The notes under the pieces are model-generated. The model was not told where the DNA came from, did not search any database, and saw nothing but the letters and a program-made list of their open reading frames with translations. This document shows positions 25,738 to 38,044 of a stretch of 64,000 nt of DNA, one piece after another. Every line of letters starts with the position of its first letter. The stretch's first letter is position 1. The position numbers and the translations under genes are program-made. Origin of the DNA: Paragordius varius (lineage: Eukaryota > Nematomorpha). The DNA lies in contig OZ176056.1 of NCBI GenBank assembly GCA_964247055.1, forward strand, positions 1,550,001-1,614,000. The letters are read 5' to 3'.

Positions 25738-27496
25738 TAGTTTTTATGTTTTTTATGCCAATTTTTTCAATAAACCCTGAATATCAATATATAGCGGCAA
25801 AATTTTAAATCGTTTTTATTACTTTAAGTAATGCACCTAAATATATTTTTTAAGATTAATTGAAATCTTGTTTTGTTAACTATTCTTAAAAGTAAAAAGG
25901 TGTTAAATAATGTGTTGTCTTGCTTTAGTTATTATTTTCAAAATTTTATAAGTTTTACTTTTTTATGTTAGCAGATTTTAAATGGCATACAGGTATGGTA
26001 GCAATTAAAAATATTAAAGGTTACTGGAAATAAAATCGAATATTCATATTAAAAGTCCGATATTTAACGAAAACTTGTGATTCCAATTCTTTTCCGATAA
26101 TACTTTACTTATGTTGCACAAAATATAGCAAGATATTTTTATATTACTTTGGTATAATCCTAATCAAAATATAGAATGGACAAAAAGATTTAGTTTCTCG
26201 TAAATGCATGAGCAATTTGTCCAAAAATCCAATTAGTAATTTTCATTATTTTTAAATCAATAACAATTAATTAAAGCAGAAAAAAACATATGCGATTAAG
26301 GAAACATTAAATACATTTTATATAACTTAAAATCGTTTATTGGTAAAAATTAACAATGAATTTGCATTTTAATTTTAAAAACATTCTATCGTCATAACCA
26401 ATTTAACATCTAATTTTAAGTTATACCTAATCAATGGAACCCCAATATAGCGTCAAGTAAACTTAATCAACAAATTTCTTGACGCGCACTATATTTTGAA
26501 TCGATTCGCAGGTTAACTCCATCCGGAATAATCTGCCATAAAATGATTTTCCAATAAGTTTATATATATATATGTATAGGAATTTTAGATTTCTAATCAC
26601 CAAGTTTGCGCTTTAGCGTCTTGATTAATGAAAACCGTAAACATGAAATTTAATAATTTTATTTAGGCTTCGGTCAGGCTTGTTTCATAAATTTGACGTT
26701 TAGTCACTCCCTCTCAGAAGCAAAACAATTAAATATAAATATATTTAGACGAAAAGGATTGAGTTTTTAATGTACATTTATAAAATATAAATACTAGCAG
26801 TTAATTTAGCTTCATAGGAAAAAATATGATATTATTTATTTAGGGTTTTCATAAGCTTTATATATTTTGATTTTAAACAAGTGTAGTTACCTATCTACTA
26901 TTATTATAAAGATCAACATTGAAATCGATGCAAAATACGATTTCGAAAGTTAAATAATAAAAAAAATATATAATTTTAATTTCATTTTCCTGTTAGGATT
27001 TAAATATCAGAAACAGTGATAGTTTAAACAATCGCCTGCCTAGGGCTAATTGAGATTTATTATAAAAAATTGCGCAGTTTTCGGTTCAAACTCTGGCACC
27101 CTACCACCAGGAATCCGGCGATCTGCTTATTATACCATCTTGCATTCAAAGAATTGTATAATTAGGTAATTAAAATTAGGGGACTAATATAAAATAGATG
27201 TAATTGGTATATTGTAAAAGTTATATTAGAGCACCATAAAAATGTCATAAAATAGTAAAAAACCAACCAGACGATATTTTTAAAAAATCAAAGCTAAGCG
27301 CTTGTAATTAATTTATTGTTAAACGATTAATATCATTCTAGTTTTTGGCTGTTCAAGTCAAGCTTTTATATAAATCGAGCGATCGCAGCTTATTTGCGTT
27401 TAACTGGAAAACACAAACGCATTTTAAATATCACAACTAATTATAGCAGATATTTTAATCTTTTAACAAGGTTTAAATATTTACATGTATTAACTG
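25738..27496. other. AT-rich intergenic stretch without a recognised gene
   Basis: No exon chain could be built. A short hairpin with AATATAGCGTCAAG / CTTGACGCGCACTATATT arms sits at about 26444-26495. A GC-richer patch near 27090-27150 contains GGTTCAAACTC, which resembles a tRNA B box, but no cloverleaf can be drawn. Confidence 0.5.
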
Positions 27497-27797
27497 AGAG
27501 GCGTCAGGGGGGTAACGAGGGGAGGGCAAGGGGGTACATCATGCCCCGGGCGCCGTTATTTAGAGGCGCCTAAATGATTTTTTAAAATTAAATTTTAATT
27601 ATGCAAAAATAATGAGAACTTTCAAATGAGATTTTTCAGCAATTAAGGTAATAATCCCTAAAATATATACTCTATTACTATTATTCACCTAATTAGTACC
27701 TTAAAACAAAAATATAATTTTTATTAAAAATCTGGGAAATTATGTTCCTAAAACTCCGTTAGTACTCTTAACCTTTATAATTTCATAGGGCAAAGAT

Positions 27798-28013
27798 GTG
27801 TTTCCCAATCTAAGGGTTGCACTTCAAATACTTTTAACTATTACAACGTCTGTCGCTAGTTGGGAAAGGTTATTCAGCAAATTGAAATTAAATTTAATAT
27901 GTATGCGATCTACGATGGGTCAAGATCGTTTAAATGACTTAAAAAAAGAAAAATTTAATATGATAGATTTTAATGATATAATTGAATCAAAAGCCAGAAA
28001 ATTTTTTACATAA
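27798..28013 (+). pseudogene. hAT transposase C-terminal dimerisation-domain remnant
   Basis: The frame contains VFPNLRVALQILLTI, VASWERLFSKLKLN, MRSTMGQDRLNDL and FNDIIESKARKFF. These match the order of conserved blocks in the hAT C-terminal dimerisation domain of ZMYM-type transposases (consensus approximately FPNLRxALRILLTxPVxVASxERSFSKLK..RSTMxxxRL). Only this last ~70-residue part remains. No upstream RNase H-like catalytic core is seen, so it cannot encode active transposase. Confidence 0.85.
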
Positions 28014-28220
28014 AAGATATTTTTTCTCTTAGTTGCCCACGCTTTCCAAGTGATAAAATCTTTATATAATTAATATTTTATTAAATGAATTGCATTATAA
28101 TTCTGTTAAAATTGTATTGTTAAATTCGCCTTGCTTTACAATTATTTTTAAATCATTATTGTTCGCCGTAATCATAAGATCAATTCAATATATGCAACAA
28201 ACACATTATTTTTATATATA

Positions 28221-29138
28221 ACTAGCGTAAATCTGTTCTGCTACGCAGCCCGAGGGGGGGCATTTGAAAAAAGGGACAATAAAATGATCCACATTTATTT
28301 CGAAACATTATTTAATATCTATGATCTCATAGGAATTTTAAAACGGTGCAATCATACTAATTTCTTGTTTACTTGGGGGAAAAATAGATTTAAAAAATGA
28401 TTTTTGTGGACTTTGTTTTTTGAAAAAAATGGCATTTTACGGGGGGGGGGGGCAGCGGGTAAAATGAGGGCCTAAATTAAAAATGCGAGCCGACTATGTT
28501 CGGCGAATCGAAAATATGTAAACAAAAATTATATTTGAAATAAAGACACGATTTTTGTGGTTCTGTTTTCATAAAAACGCGTTTTTCACACGGGGTGGGC
28601 CCGAACCGCGGGCCTATTTCAAAAAAGGTCGAAGCTAATGTCGGGGCATTCATTAATGATTATATTCTTTCGATGTTTGGATTTGAATGGGTCTACCGGT
28701 TTTCCGGAATCAGATCACAAAGTAACATGACGGATTAGGTTTTAGCGGGTAGCTCCTTACCCACCAGCTATCATCAAAGGAAGGCTGGACTAAAACTTTT
28801 GCCTTTTAACAGGGAAAACCTGGAATTCTTATTAAATTTTTACGGTCTCATACCTTGGGTAAATAAAAAAAGTGAGACCGACTATGTTCGGCGCCATCGA
28901 AAATAACTAAACCAAAATCATATTTGAAATTGAATGCCGGAAAATTGTCTCAAAGACACGATTTTTGTGGACTTCTGTTTTCAAAAAAACGCGTTTTTCA
29001 CACGGGGTGGGCCCGAACTGGGGGCCTATTTCCAAAAAAAGGGCGAAGCTATTGTCGGGGCATTCATTAATGATTATATTTTTTTGATGTTTGGATTTGA
29101 ATGGGTCTACCGGTTTTCCGGAAACAGATCACAAAACC
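28221..29138 (-). mobile_element. Truncated Helitron-like repeat nested in the hAT relic
   Basis: Begins with ACTAGCGTAAAT and CTGCTACGCAG, the reverse complement of the terminus at 6778-6805. It continues with about 1.8 inverted monomers of the 500-bp repeat (CCGACTATGTTCGGCG recurs at about 28489 and 28878). It stops abruptly after CGGAAACAGATCACAAAAC, where hAT-flank sequence resumes. It therefore lies in the opposite orientation to the array at 1087-6805. Confidence 0.75.
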
Positions 29139-30019
29139 AGCATTTTCCATTTTTATAAATATATAGATTTCCATATTATATAATTTATTACAATATTTCT
29201 GTATTTAAAAATGAATATATTTAGTATTATATAAATATATATATATATTTAATAGATATAAAATTTATATGATTCTCTGTCTTATCTATGGTGTTTAAGT
29301 TACAATGTTTGTATTTTTTTTTTTTTTGGGGGGGGGGGGGGAAGGGGGCATATAAGTTTTATGCCCCGGGCGCTGCAAATGCTCGGTACGCCACTGAGAG
29401 GCGTTAGCTTAATCTAAAAATTAATTTAACATTATGGACTCAAAATTGCTATTTGCGCTAAAGGAAGTTATATAATTGTTCGTAGTATATTTAAGCTATC
29501 TAGTTCAATTCGTGTATTAATTCTATATATATACTTTTTTTACATAATAAATATATTTTACTATAAAATTAATGGGAATATGGATATTCATATATTTTGA
29601 TATGGTACACATGTAATGGTTTTTTTTATAAAAACAACGCCCATAAGTTAATATTTTTGTTAGGTTGAATAGGTCAAAATTGGTTTAATTGATAAATTAC
29701 AATTTATTTTTATAACTTTTGCCAGATGAAAGGTGAAGATCATTTATATTTTAGAGCAACGTTTAATAATGTTTTTTTATATGTTTTTCTTTATAAAATA
29801 AGTAAGAAAAGAGTTATTTATTATAATAAGGTTAATAACTGTTATATTTTCAAAAAAAACTTTTCAAATGGCGATGCTATTTCATAATAATACATACGCC
29901 TTATTATTTTATAAAACAATTATAAAAACGTGCTTTTAAGGCATATATATTTATTTATCCAAAAAAATATCCAACCAAAATTTTCTAAAAAAACCAATTC
30001 CATTCCATTCCAAAAACAA

Positions 30020-30837
30020 ATGATGAAGAACTCTACCAGAAAAATATGGCAATTAGTAATAATGATTTTAATGATAATCGGGAGAAAAATTAACGGTAAT
30101 CTTTTTTAATAATAAATAATTTGAATTTTAAAGACTAAAAATCTGTTTCTATTTACTATGTGATAATTTCTAGAGAAAGTCAAGGATAAAAATTATAAAA
30201 TCTTTGCATCAAAATCCCAAATTTAATTGTTAAATGGGCCAGAAAATAAAATTGGGTGTCACAATTTTGAATTGAATTCTTTTCCGACAATGTTCTGAAA
30301 ATTTAGAGCTTGACCTGGTTTCAATCCTTTCTTTTACAATAAATTAGCTTATGCTAATAATTATGCAATTCTCCGATTAAATAATATTTTAGTGGTTAAT
30401 TTAAATTAATTAAATATTATTGTAAAATATTAACTAAAATTTAATTTAAAAAATTCACATCATCTTTGAATGAAAATCATTTTTGTAACATATATCAAAG
30501 AAACGATTTGGGGATTTCTATTAATGTCTGATCTAACTAATTATGAGTCAAAAAAATGTTGCTCAACTTAATCAACACTTTTAAAGTTTTGTTCGTAAAC
30601 CCGTATAAATAGCATGTCTTACTGGGATAGTTGCTATAAAGGCTCGATATTATTAGATATATTTTTGAAAAAAATCCCAATTAATTGAACTTTTAATGAT
30701 AAATTGGTAGCTGAATATTTTTTTTAGAACATTTTTATAGTTTGAAACTGGTTGCGTTTAACGGATTCTTAGTTAACTCAAACAAACCGTCTTATATTTC
30801 AGTTGCTTTTAGCTTTTTTTCCCCATTAAACATTTGT

Positions 30838-30870
<33 letters not shown>

Positions 30871-33138
30871 CATTATAATTAGCTCAAATCCAAGATTTAG
30901 ATGTACGGAGAGATCCGGCTTTTAGGGAATCCCTCATAAATACTCAAACGACACTTTCATCCAATACGTGTTATTTGAATAGCTTTGATGCCTGTTTCAA
31001 TCCCATAGTTAATGATGTACTTCCCTTTCTACAGAAACCTGAAGGATCTAGGTCTCGTCGTCCCCTGGTTGTGAGATACCCAACACTTTTTGATATTTGC
31101 CAGTATACCATAATATATATATATATACATATATAGTAAAAATTGGAATTATACGGACAAAACGCACAAATATAAAGACAAATATTTTTTTCTAAAAAAG
31201 ACAACCATACTTTTTTTGAATCTTAATATTTTTAATGATAACTCATAGTTTCAAACTATAAAGTAGGAAATAAACATGTAAATTAATAAAACAAGAAATA
31301 TATGTATTATACGATTGTAATTAAATGCTTTTAATAGAATAAATTAAGGTTAAAAAAAGTATGGTTGTCTTTTAAAATTTGTCTTTATATTTTTACTTTT
31401 TGTCCGTATAATTTCAATTTTTACTGTATTAAGATATTGCTTTGTTTAAGTGTAGTATATCAATTTTGATGGTATTTTTAGAAACCTATAATTTAGTAAA
31501 GTAATTCCTATAAAAAATTAAGGTAAATGGATATATTTTAAACTAGAGCCTTATTTTAATAAGTAAATTATGCTTTTTTTCATAAAATGTAAATTTCTCA
31601 CTATTTCTTTATTGGAACGCATGTTTTAAGAAATTAAATAGTTTCAACCCTATTTCTTTCCCAATCATAGAGTTTGTATAAAAATATTATTAAGTTAGCT
31701 GCTTTAAATAAAAAACTGGACACCCATTTAATTTTAAAAGCCTAAACTTTTAGTTTTTTAAATTTAGACGGCAATATTTTATTTTTTTTCACATTTAATT
31801 ATTTTGCTCAATAGAGGCTATTATCAATACAAAGCCTGTTTACAAGGGATTGTGGATCGATGTTTTGAATACCCAAACCCCGAAGCTTTAGTTAATGCCG
31901 CGGCCTTTTCAAAAGCCGAAACTATTGAATACACTTGTAACATTGTAGTAGATCCTAGGTAAAATTAATTTTGTCAGAAAATTTTTTATACATCAGCATA
32001 TTTGTATATCATATAATTATTTTAATTGAAAAATTCTTAATCTTTTAAAATTATAATATTTTACAGCATTTATTGGATAAAAATAAATTAATACATCGTT
32101 TGAAACGCTTATATAACTTTACCTTTTTAAGATTTAATTCCAAAATTTTAATATATAGGGATTATTTAAAATTTCCTATAAATTAAACACAAGAGTAAAC
32201 AATTTTTTTGTAATGTACATTATATTAGTACCAAAAAATTGCGAGAATTCAACCCAGAATGCAGGAAAAGCATTACAAAATGTTTCGTAACCTCATTGAC
32301 TGAAGTCGCCTCCTCCAATGAGTGCCAGTAATCGATCGATATAATTTTTATAACACTTTAAATAAATTTACCAATTATTTACTGTAAAAAGACATTTTGT
32401 GTTTTTTAATATAGTAATAAATTGAAATTATACGGACAAAACGTAATAATATAAAGACAAATATTTTTTTCTAAGACAACTATATTTTTACCTTAATTTT
32501 TCTTAAAGGTACTATTTTATTACATTTACGTGTTGTACGTATAATTCAAAATTTTACTGTAAAATATACCAAATATTTTTAGAGCATGGAAAAACTTTCA
32601 ATCATGTGTGACCGATTACGAACTAAATCCCAGCTGTAAAATGGCCAATTTAAATGAACTGGATACTCATAGAGGAAACGTTAAAAAACAAGTATAATAA
32701 ATATATTGAAAAAAAAGTTTTTATCCAATATTGTTTGGGAAATGATTTAAAAAACTACCAATACATTATTTATTCAACTGTATTTTATAATATCTTTTTA
32801 ATAAATTTATATTTCCATGTCTCTCTTTCTCGATCGATTTATAGATAACTGTAGCTTGCAATACAAGACCATTGGGTTTTACCCTACCCCCAAATTTTGT
32901 ACCTCCAACTACGCCTGAAGGCGGAATTCGTTATGAACGCCCTGCGGGCGTAGCGGTTCGAAGACCTAGAAGGCACATGAAAAATCTTGAAACTAAAAAA
33001 GTCCGTCAAAAAAGGCAATGTAATCGAAAAAGTAATGGCAATGCAACAAGCGGTGGAAGTCAATCATTGATGGATTCAATCCGAGAATTTATGAATATGA
33101 AATTATCTAAACTAGACATATTCAATCTTTTCAATTGA
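30020..33138 (+). CDS. Secreted cysteine-rich protein of unknown family, copy 1
   Basis: Five exons: 30020-30095, 30883-31102, 31815-31958, 32583-32691, 32845-33138. Splice phases agree (1, 2, 2, 0) and give about 280 residues. Exon 1 is a signal peptide: MMKNSTRK, then the hydrophobic WQLVIMILMIIG, with likely cleavage near RKINA-Q. Exons 2-4 hold the spaced cysteines: CYLNSFDAC, DICQGYYQYKACLQG, DRCFEYP, IEYTC, FQSCVTDYELNPSC. Exon 5 encodes a proline-rich then strongly basic tail (RRPRRHMKN, KKVRQKRQCNRK) and ends in an amphipathic stretch KLSKLDIFNLFN. The start was chosen as the first of two adjacent ATGs (30020, 30023). Pol II introns of 153-787 nt contain MITEs. I do not recognise the family; the cysteine pattern loosely recalls small helical secreted domains such as DUF19, but this is not a call. 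The tail could bind acidic ligands. Confidence 0.82.
31133..31428. mobile_element. Tc1/mariner-like MITE in intron 2 of copy 1
   Basis: Inverted ends TAGTAAAAATTGGAATTATA / TATAATTTCAATTTTTACTG extend about 90 bp into the element on each side (GGACAAAA, AAAGACAA, ACAACCATACTTTTT). TA flanks both ends. It is the best-preserved copy of a family seen five or more times in the window. Confidence 0.7.
32411..32562. mobile_element. Short Tc1/mariner-like MITE in intron 4 region
   Basis: Same family as 31133-31428: starts TAGTAATAAATTGAAATTAT, contains CGGACAAAACG and AAAGACAA, and ends ATAATTCAAAATTTTACTG. Shorter centre. It is present in both duplication units (second at about 37051-37202), so it predates the duplication. 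Confidence 0.6.
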
Positions 33139-34666
33139 TTTTCTTGTTGTTATCATTAGAATTTTCAAAAAAGAAATTTATTGTGGCAATCTTTATCTAG
33201 CTATTTAAAATATAATAATAAATATATTATTATAATATTGTAATATTCGGTGATAAAGATCTGCTCGCTTGCTGAATAATCGGTATTTTACATATTTCCA
33301 CCAAATTTCTAAAGTCTATTTAAGTACGTTTTTTAACATTAAAAACTAATACTTGGAATTTTGGGTGTAATACAGTCTTTAAGTGTCTTTCTTTGGCTGT
33401 TACATATATATATATATATACTAATTTTTATTGAACATGTTAATACTCTGTTATATTTTTTTGACTTAGAAAACTATTTTGTAATTGTATCAATTTACTA
33501 GCGTAGTAAAAAGAGGGCCTAAAAAGGCGAGCCGACTATGTTCGGCGCAATCTAAAATAATTAAACAAAAATCATATTGAAATTGAATGGTCTAACACGT
33601 TCTCTGGAAAAAGACACGATTTGTGTGGACTTCTGTTTTTAAAAAAACCCGTTTTTTACACGGGGTGGGCCCGAACTGGAGGCCTAAAAAAAGGGCGAAG
33701 CTATTGTCGAGGCATTCATTAATGATTATATTCTTTCGATGTTTGGATTTGAATGGGTCTACCGGTTTTCCGGAAACAGATCACAAAACCAGCATTTTCC
33801 ATTTTTATAAATATATAGATTTCCATATTATATAATTTATTACAATATTTCTGTATTTAAAAATGAATATATTTAGTATTATATAAATATATATATATAT
33901 TTAATAGATATAAAATTTATATGATTGTCTGTCTTATCTATGGTGTTTAAGTTACAATGTTTGTATTTTTTTTTTTGGGGGGGGGGGGAAGGGGGCATAT
34001 AAGTTTTATGCCCCGGGCGCTGCAAATGCTCGGTACGCCACTGAGAGGCGTTAGCTTAATCTAAAAATTAATTTAACATTATGGACTCAAAATTGCTATT
34101 TGCGCTAAAGGAAGTTATATAATTGTTCGTAGTATATTTAAGCTATCTAGTTCAATTCGTGTATTAATTCTATATATATACTTTTTTTACATAATAAATA
34201 TATTTTACTATAAAATTAATGGGAATATGGATATTCATATATTTTGATATGGTACACATGTAATGGTTTTTTTTATAAAAACAACGCCCATAAGTTAATA
34301 TTTTTGTTAGGTTGAATAGGTCAAAATTGGTTTAATTGATAAATTACAATTTATTTTTATAACTTTTGCCAGATGAAAGGTGAAGATCATTTATATTTTA
34401 GAGCAAAGTTTAATAATGTTTTTTTATATGTTTTTCTTTATAAAATAAGTAAGAAAACAGTTATTTATTATAATAAGGTTAATAACTGTTATATTTTCAA
34501 AAAAAACTTTTCAAATGGCGATGCTATTTCATAATAATACATACGCCTTATTATTTTATAAAACAATTATAAAAACGTGCTTTTAAGGCATATATATTTA
34601 TTTATCCAAAAAAATATCCAACCAAAATTTTCTAAAAAAACCAATTCCATTCCATTCCAAAAACAA

Positions 34667-35486
34667 ATGATGAAGAACTCTACCAGAAAAATATGGCAAT
34701 TAGTAATAATGATTTTAATGATAATCGGGAGAAAAATTAACGGTAATCTTTTTTAATAATAAATAATTTGAATTTTAAAGACTAAAAATCTGTTTCTATT
34801 TACTATGTGATAATTTCTAGAGAAAGTCAAGGATAAAAATTATAAAATCTTTGCATCAAAATCCCAAATTTAATTGTTAAATGGGCCAGAAAATAAAATT
34901 GGGTGTCACAATTTTGAATTGAATTCTTTTCCGACAATGTTCTGAAAATTTAGAGCTTGACCTGGTTTCAATCCTTTCTTTTACAATAAATTAGCTTATG
35001 CTAATAATTATGCAATTCTCCGATTAAATAATATTTTAGTGGTTAATTTAAATTAATTAAATATTATTGTAAAATATTAACTAAAATTTAATTTAAAAAA
35101 TTCACATCATCTTTGAATGAAAATCATTTTTGTAACATATATCAAAGAAACGATTTGGGGATTTCTATTAATGTCTGATCTAACTAATTATGAGTCAAAA
35201 AAATGTTGCTCAACTTAATCAACACTTTTAAAGTTTTGTTCGTAAACCCGTATAAATAGCATGTCTTACTGGGATAGTTAATATAAAGGCTCGATATTAT
35301 TATAGATATATTTTTGAAAAAAATCCCAATTAATTGAACTTTTAATGATAAATTGGTAGCTGAATAGTTTTTTTAGAACATTTTTATAGTTTGAAACTGG
35401 TTGCGTTTTACGGATTCTTAGTTAACTCAAACAAACCGTCTTATATTTCAGTTGCTTTTAGCGTTTTTTCCCCATTAAACATTTGT

Positions 35487-35523
<37 letters not shown>

Positions 35524-37782
35524 TTATAATTAGCTCAAATCCAAGATTTAGATGTACGGAGAGATCCGGCTTTTAGGGAATCCCTCATAAATACTCAAAC
35601 GACACTTTCATCCAATACGTGTTATTTGAATAGCTTTGATACCTGTTTCAATCCCATAGTTAATGATGTACTTCCCTTTCTACAGAAACCTGAAGGATCT
35701 AGGTCTCGTCGTCCCCTGGTTGTGAGATACCCAACACTTTTTGATATTTGCCAGTATACCATAATATATATATATATACATATATAGTAAAAATTGGAAT
35801 TATACGGACAAAACGCACAAATATAAAGACAAATATTTTTTTCTAAAAAAGACAACCATACTTTTTTTGAATCTTAATATTTTTAATAAGTTTCAAACTA
35901 TAAAGTAGGAAATAAACATGTAAATTAATAAAACAAGAAATATATGTATTATACGATTGTAATTAAATGCTTTTAATAGAATAAATTAAGGTTAAAAAAA
36001 GTATGGTTGTCTTTTAAAATTTGTCTTTATATTTTTACTTTTTGTCCGTATAATTTCAATTTTTACTGTATTAAGATATTGCTTTGTTTAAGTGTAGTAT
36101 ATCAATTTTGATGGTATTTTTAGAAACCTATAATTTAGTAAAGTAATTCTTATAAAAAATTAAGGTAAATGGATATATTTTAAACTAGAGCCTTATTTTA
36201 ATAAGTAAATTATGCCTTTTTTCATAAAATGTAAATTTCTCACTATTTCTTTATTGGAACGCATGTTTTAAGAAATTAAATAGTTTCAACCCTATTTCTT
36301 TCCCAATCATAGAGTTTGTATAAAAATATTATTAAGTTAGCTGCTTTAAATAAAAAACTGGACACCCATTTAATTTTAAAAGCCTAAACTTTTAGTTTTT
36401 TAAATTTAGACGGCAATATTTTATTTTTTTTCACATTTAATTATTTTGCTCAATAGAGGCTATTATCAATACAAAGCCTGTTTACAAGGGATTGTGGATC
36501 AATGTTTTGAATACCCAAACCCCGAAGCTTTAGTTAATGCCGCGGCCTTTTCAAAAGCCGGAACTATTGAATACACTTGTAACATTGTAGTAGATCCTAG
36601 GTAAAATTAATTTTGATAGAAAAATTTTTATACATCAGCATATTTGTATATCATATAATTATTTTAATTAAAAAATTCTTAATCTTTTAAAATTATAACA
36701 TTTTACAGCATTTATTGGATAAAAATAATTTAATACATCGTTTGAAACGCTTATATAACTTTACCTTTTTAAGATTTAATTCCAAAATTTTAATATATAG
36801 GGATTATTTAAAATTTCCTATAAATTAAACACAAGAGTAAACAATTTTTTGTAATTTACATCATATTAGTACCAAAAAATTGCGAGAATTCAACCCAGAA
36901 TGCAGGAAAAGCATTACAAAATGTTTCGTAACCTCATTGACTGAAGTCGCCTCCTCCAATGAGTGCCAGTAATCGATAAATATAATTTTTATAACACTTT
37001 AAATAAATTTACCAATTATTTACTGTAAAAAGACATTTTGTGTTTTTTAATATAGAAATAAATTGAAATTATACGGACAAAACGTAATAATATAAAGACA
37101 AATATTTTTTTCTAAGACAACTATATTTTTACCTTAATTTTTCTTAAAGGTACTATTTTATTACATTTACGTGTTGTACGTATAATTCCAAATTTTACTA
37201 TAAAATATACCAAATATTTTTAGAGCATGGAAAAACTTTCAATCATGTGTGACCGATTACGAACTAAATCCCAGCTGTAAAATGGCCAATTTAAATGAAC
37301 TGGATACTCATAGAGGAAACGTTAAAAAACAAGTATATTAAATATATTGTAAAAAAAAGTTTTATATACTATATTGTTTAAGGGAATGTTTTAAAAATAT
37401 ACCAATACATTATTTATTCAACTGTATTTTATAATATTTTTTTAATAAATTTATATTTCCATGTCTCTCTTTCTCGATCGATTTATAGATAACTGTAGCT
37501 TGCAATACAAGACCATTGGGTTTTACCCTACCCCCAAATTTTGTACCTCCAACTACGCCTGAAGGCGGAATTCGTTATGAACGCCCTGCGGGCGTAGCGG
37601 TTCGAAGACCTAGAAGGCACATGAAAAATCTTGAAACTAAAAAAGTCCGTCAAAAAAGGCAATGTAATCGAAAAAGTAATGGCAATGCAACAAGCGGTGG
37701 AAGTCAATCATTGATGGAATCAATCCGAGAATTTATGAATATGAAATTATCTAAACTAGACATATTCAATCTTTTCAATTGA
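34667..37782 (+). CDS. Secreted cysteine-rich protein of unknown family, copy 2
   Basis: Five exons at the same relative positions as copy 1: 34667-34742, 35534-35753, 36457-36600, 37224-37332, 37489-37782. Each exon has exactly the same length as its partner, and every splice site and the frame are intact. Amino-acid differences from copy 1 that I can see are Ala to Thr in FDACFN, Arg to Gln in VDRCFE, Glu to Gly in KAETIE, and Asp to Glu in MDSIRE. Intron sequences are nearly identical, so both copies probably share regulation if upstream signals were included. The family is not recognised. Both copies look functional rather than one being a pseudogene. Confidence 0.82.
35784..36070. mobile_element. 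Tc1/mariner-like MITE in intron 2 of copy 2
   Basis: Duplicate of 31133-31428, slightly shorter in the centre. It was carried along by the tandem duplication. Confidence 0.7.
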
Positions 37783-38044
37783 TTTTCTTGTTGTTATCAT
37801 TAGAATTTTCAAAAAAGAAATTTATTGTGGCAATCTTTATCTAGCTATTTAAAATATAATAATAAATATATTATTATAATATTGTAATATTCGGTGATAA
37901 AGATCTGCTCGCTTGCTGAATGATCGGTATTAAATTTCTTTTATTTATGTATTCGTTTTTTAACATTAAAAACTAATACATGGAATTTTGGGTTAAATAC
38001 AGTCTTTGGGTGTCTTTCTCTAACTATGTTATAACAAATATATA

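Larger units (their letters stand above)
27505..29396 (+). mobile_element. hAT DNA transposon relic with 8-bp target duplication
   Basis: The 8-bp direct repeat AGAGGCGT flanks the element (27497-27504 and 29397-29404). The ends are inverted: CAGGGGGGTAACGAGGGG at the left and the complement of CAGTGGCGTACCGAGC at the right, the CAGTGGCGTA-type end of hAT elements. Both subterminal regions carry ATGCCCCGGGCGC. Inside is a transposase C-terminal remnant (27798-28013) and a nested Helitron-like fragment. Without the insert the element is about 1 kb, so most of the transposase gene is gone. Only the right part, from inside the nested fragment onward, was copied in the 4.65-kb tandem duplication (right end again near 34042). 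Confidence 0.88.
28850..33500 (+). repeat. 4.65-kb tandem duplication, first unit
   Basis: From inside the nested Helitron-like fragment through the secreted-protein gene, the sequence repeats with an offset of 4644-4652 bp. Identity is very high, with only sparse substitutions and a few small indels even in introns, so the duplication is recent. The left limit lies within the 500-bp repeat, so its exact position is uncertain. Confidence 0.9.

Noticed and set aside
26444-26580. Possible coding exon (GC-richer, open on the minus strand in two frames)
   Set aside because: No flanking exons, no family resemblance, and the sequence includes a hairpin typical of a small repeat.
27085-27150. Possible tRNA or tRNA-derived SINE (GGTTCAAACTC resembles a B box)
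   Set aside because: No acceptor, D or T stem pairs on either strand and no convincing A box lies upstream.
30971-31204. 77-residue minus-strand open frame, repeated at 35622-35855
   Set aside because: It is the antisense of exon 2 of the secreted-protein gene joined to the MITE end. The plus-strand exon explains the open frame.
30020-33138. Assignment of the duplicated gene to the DUF19 or 27-kDa haemolymph protein families
   Set aside because: Only the general pattern of spaced cysteines and a signal peptide agrees; no diagnostic motif is shared, so no family name is given.
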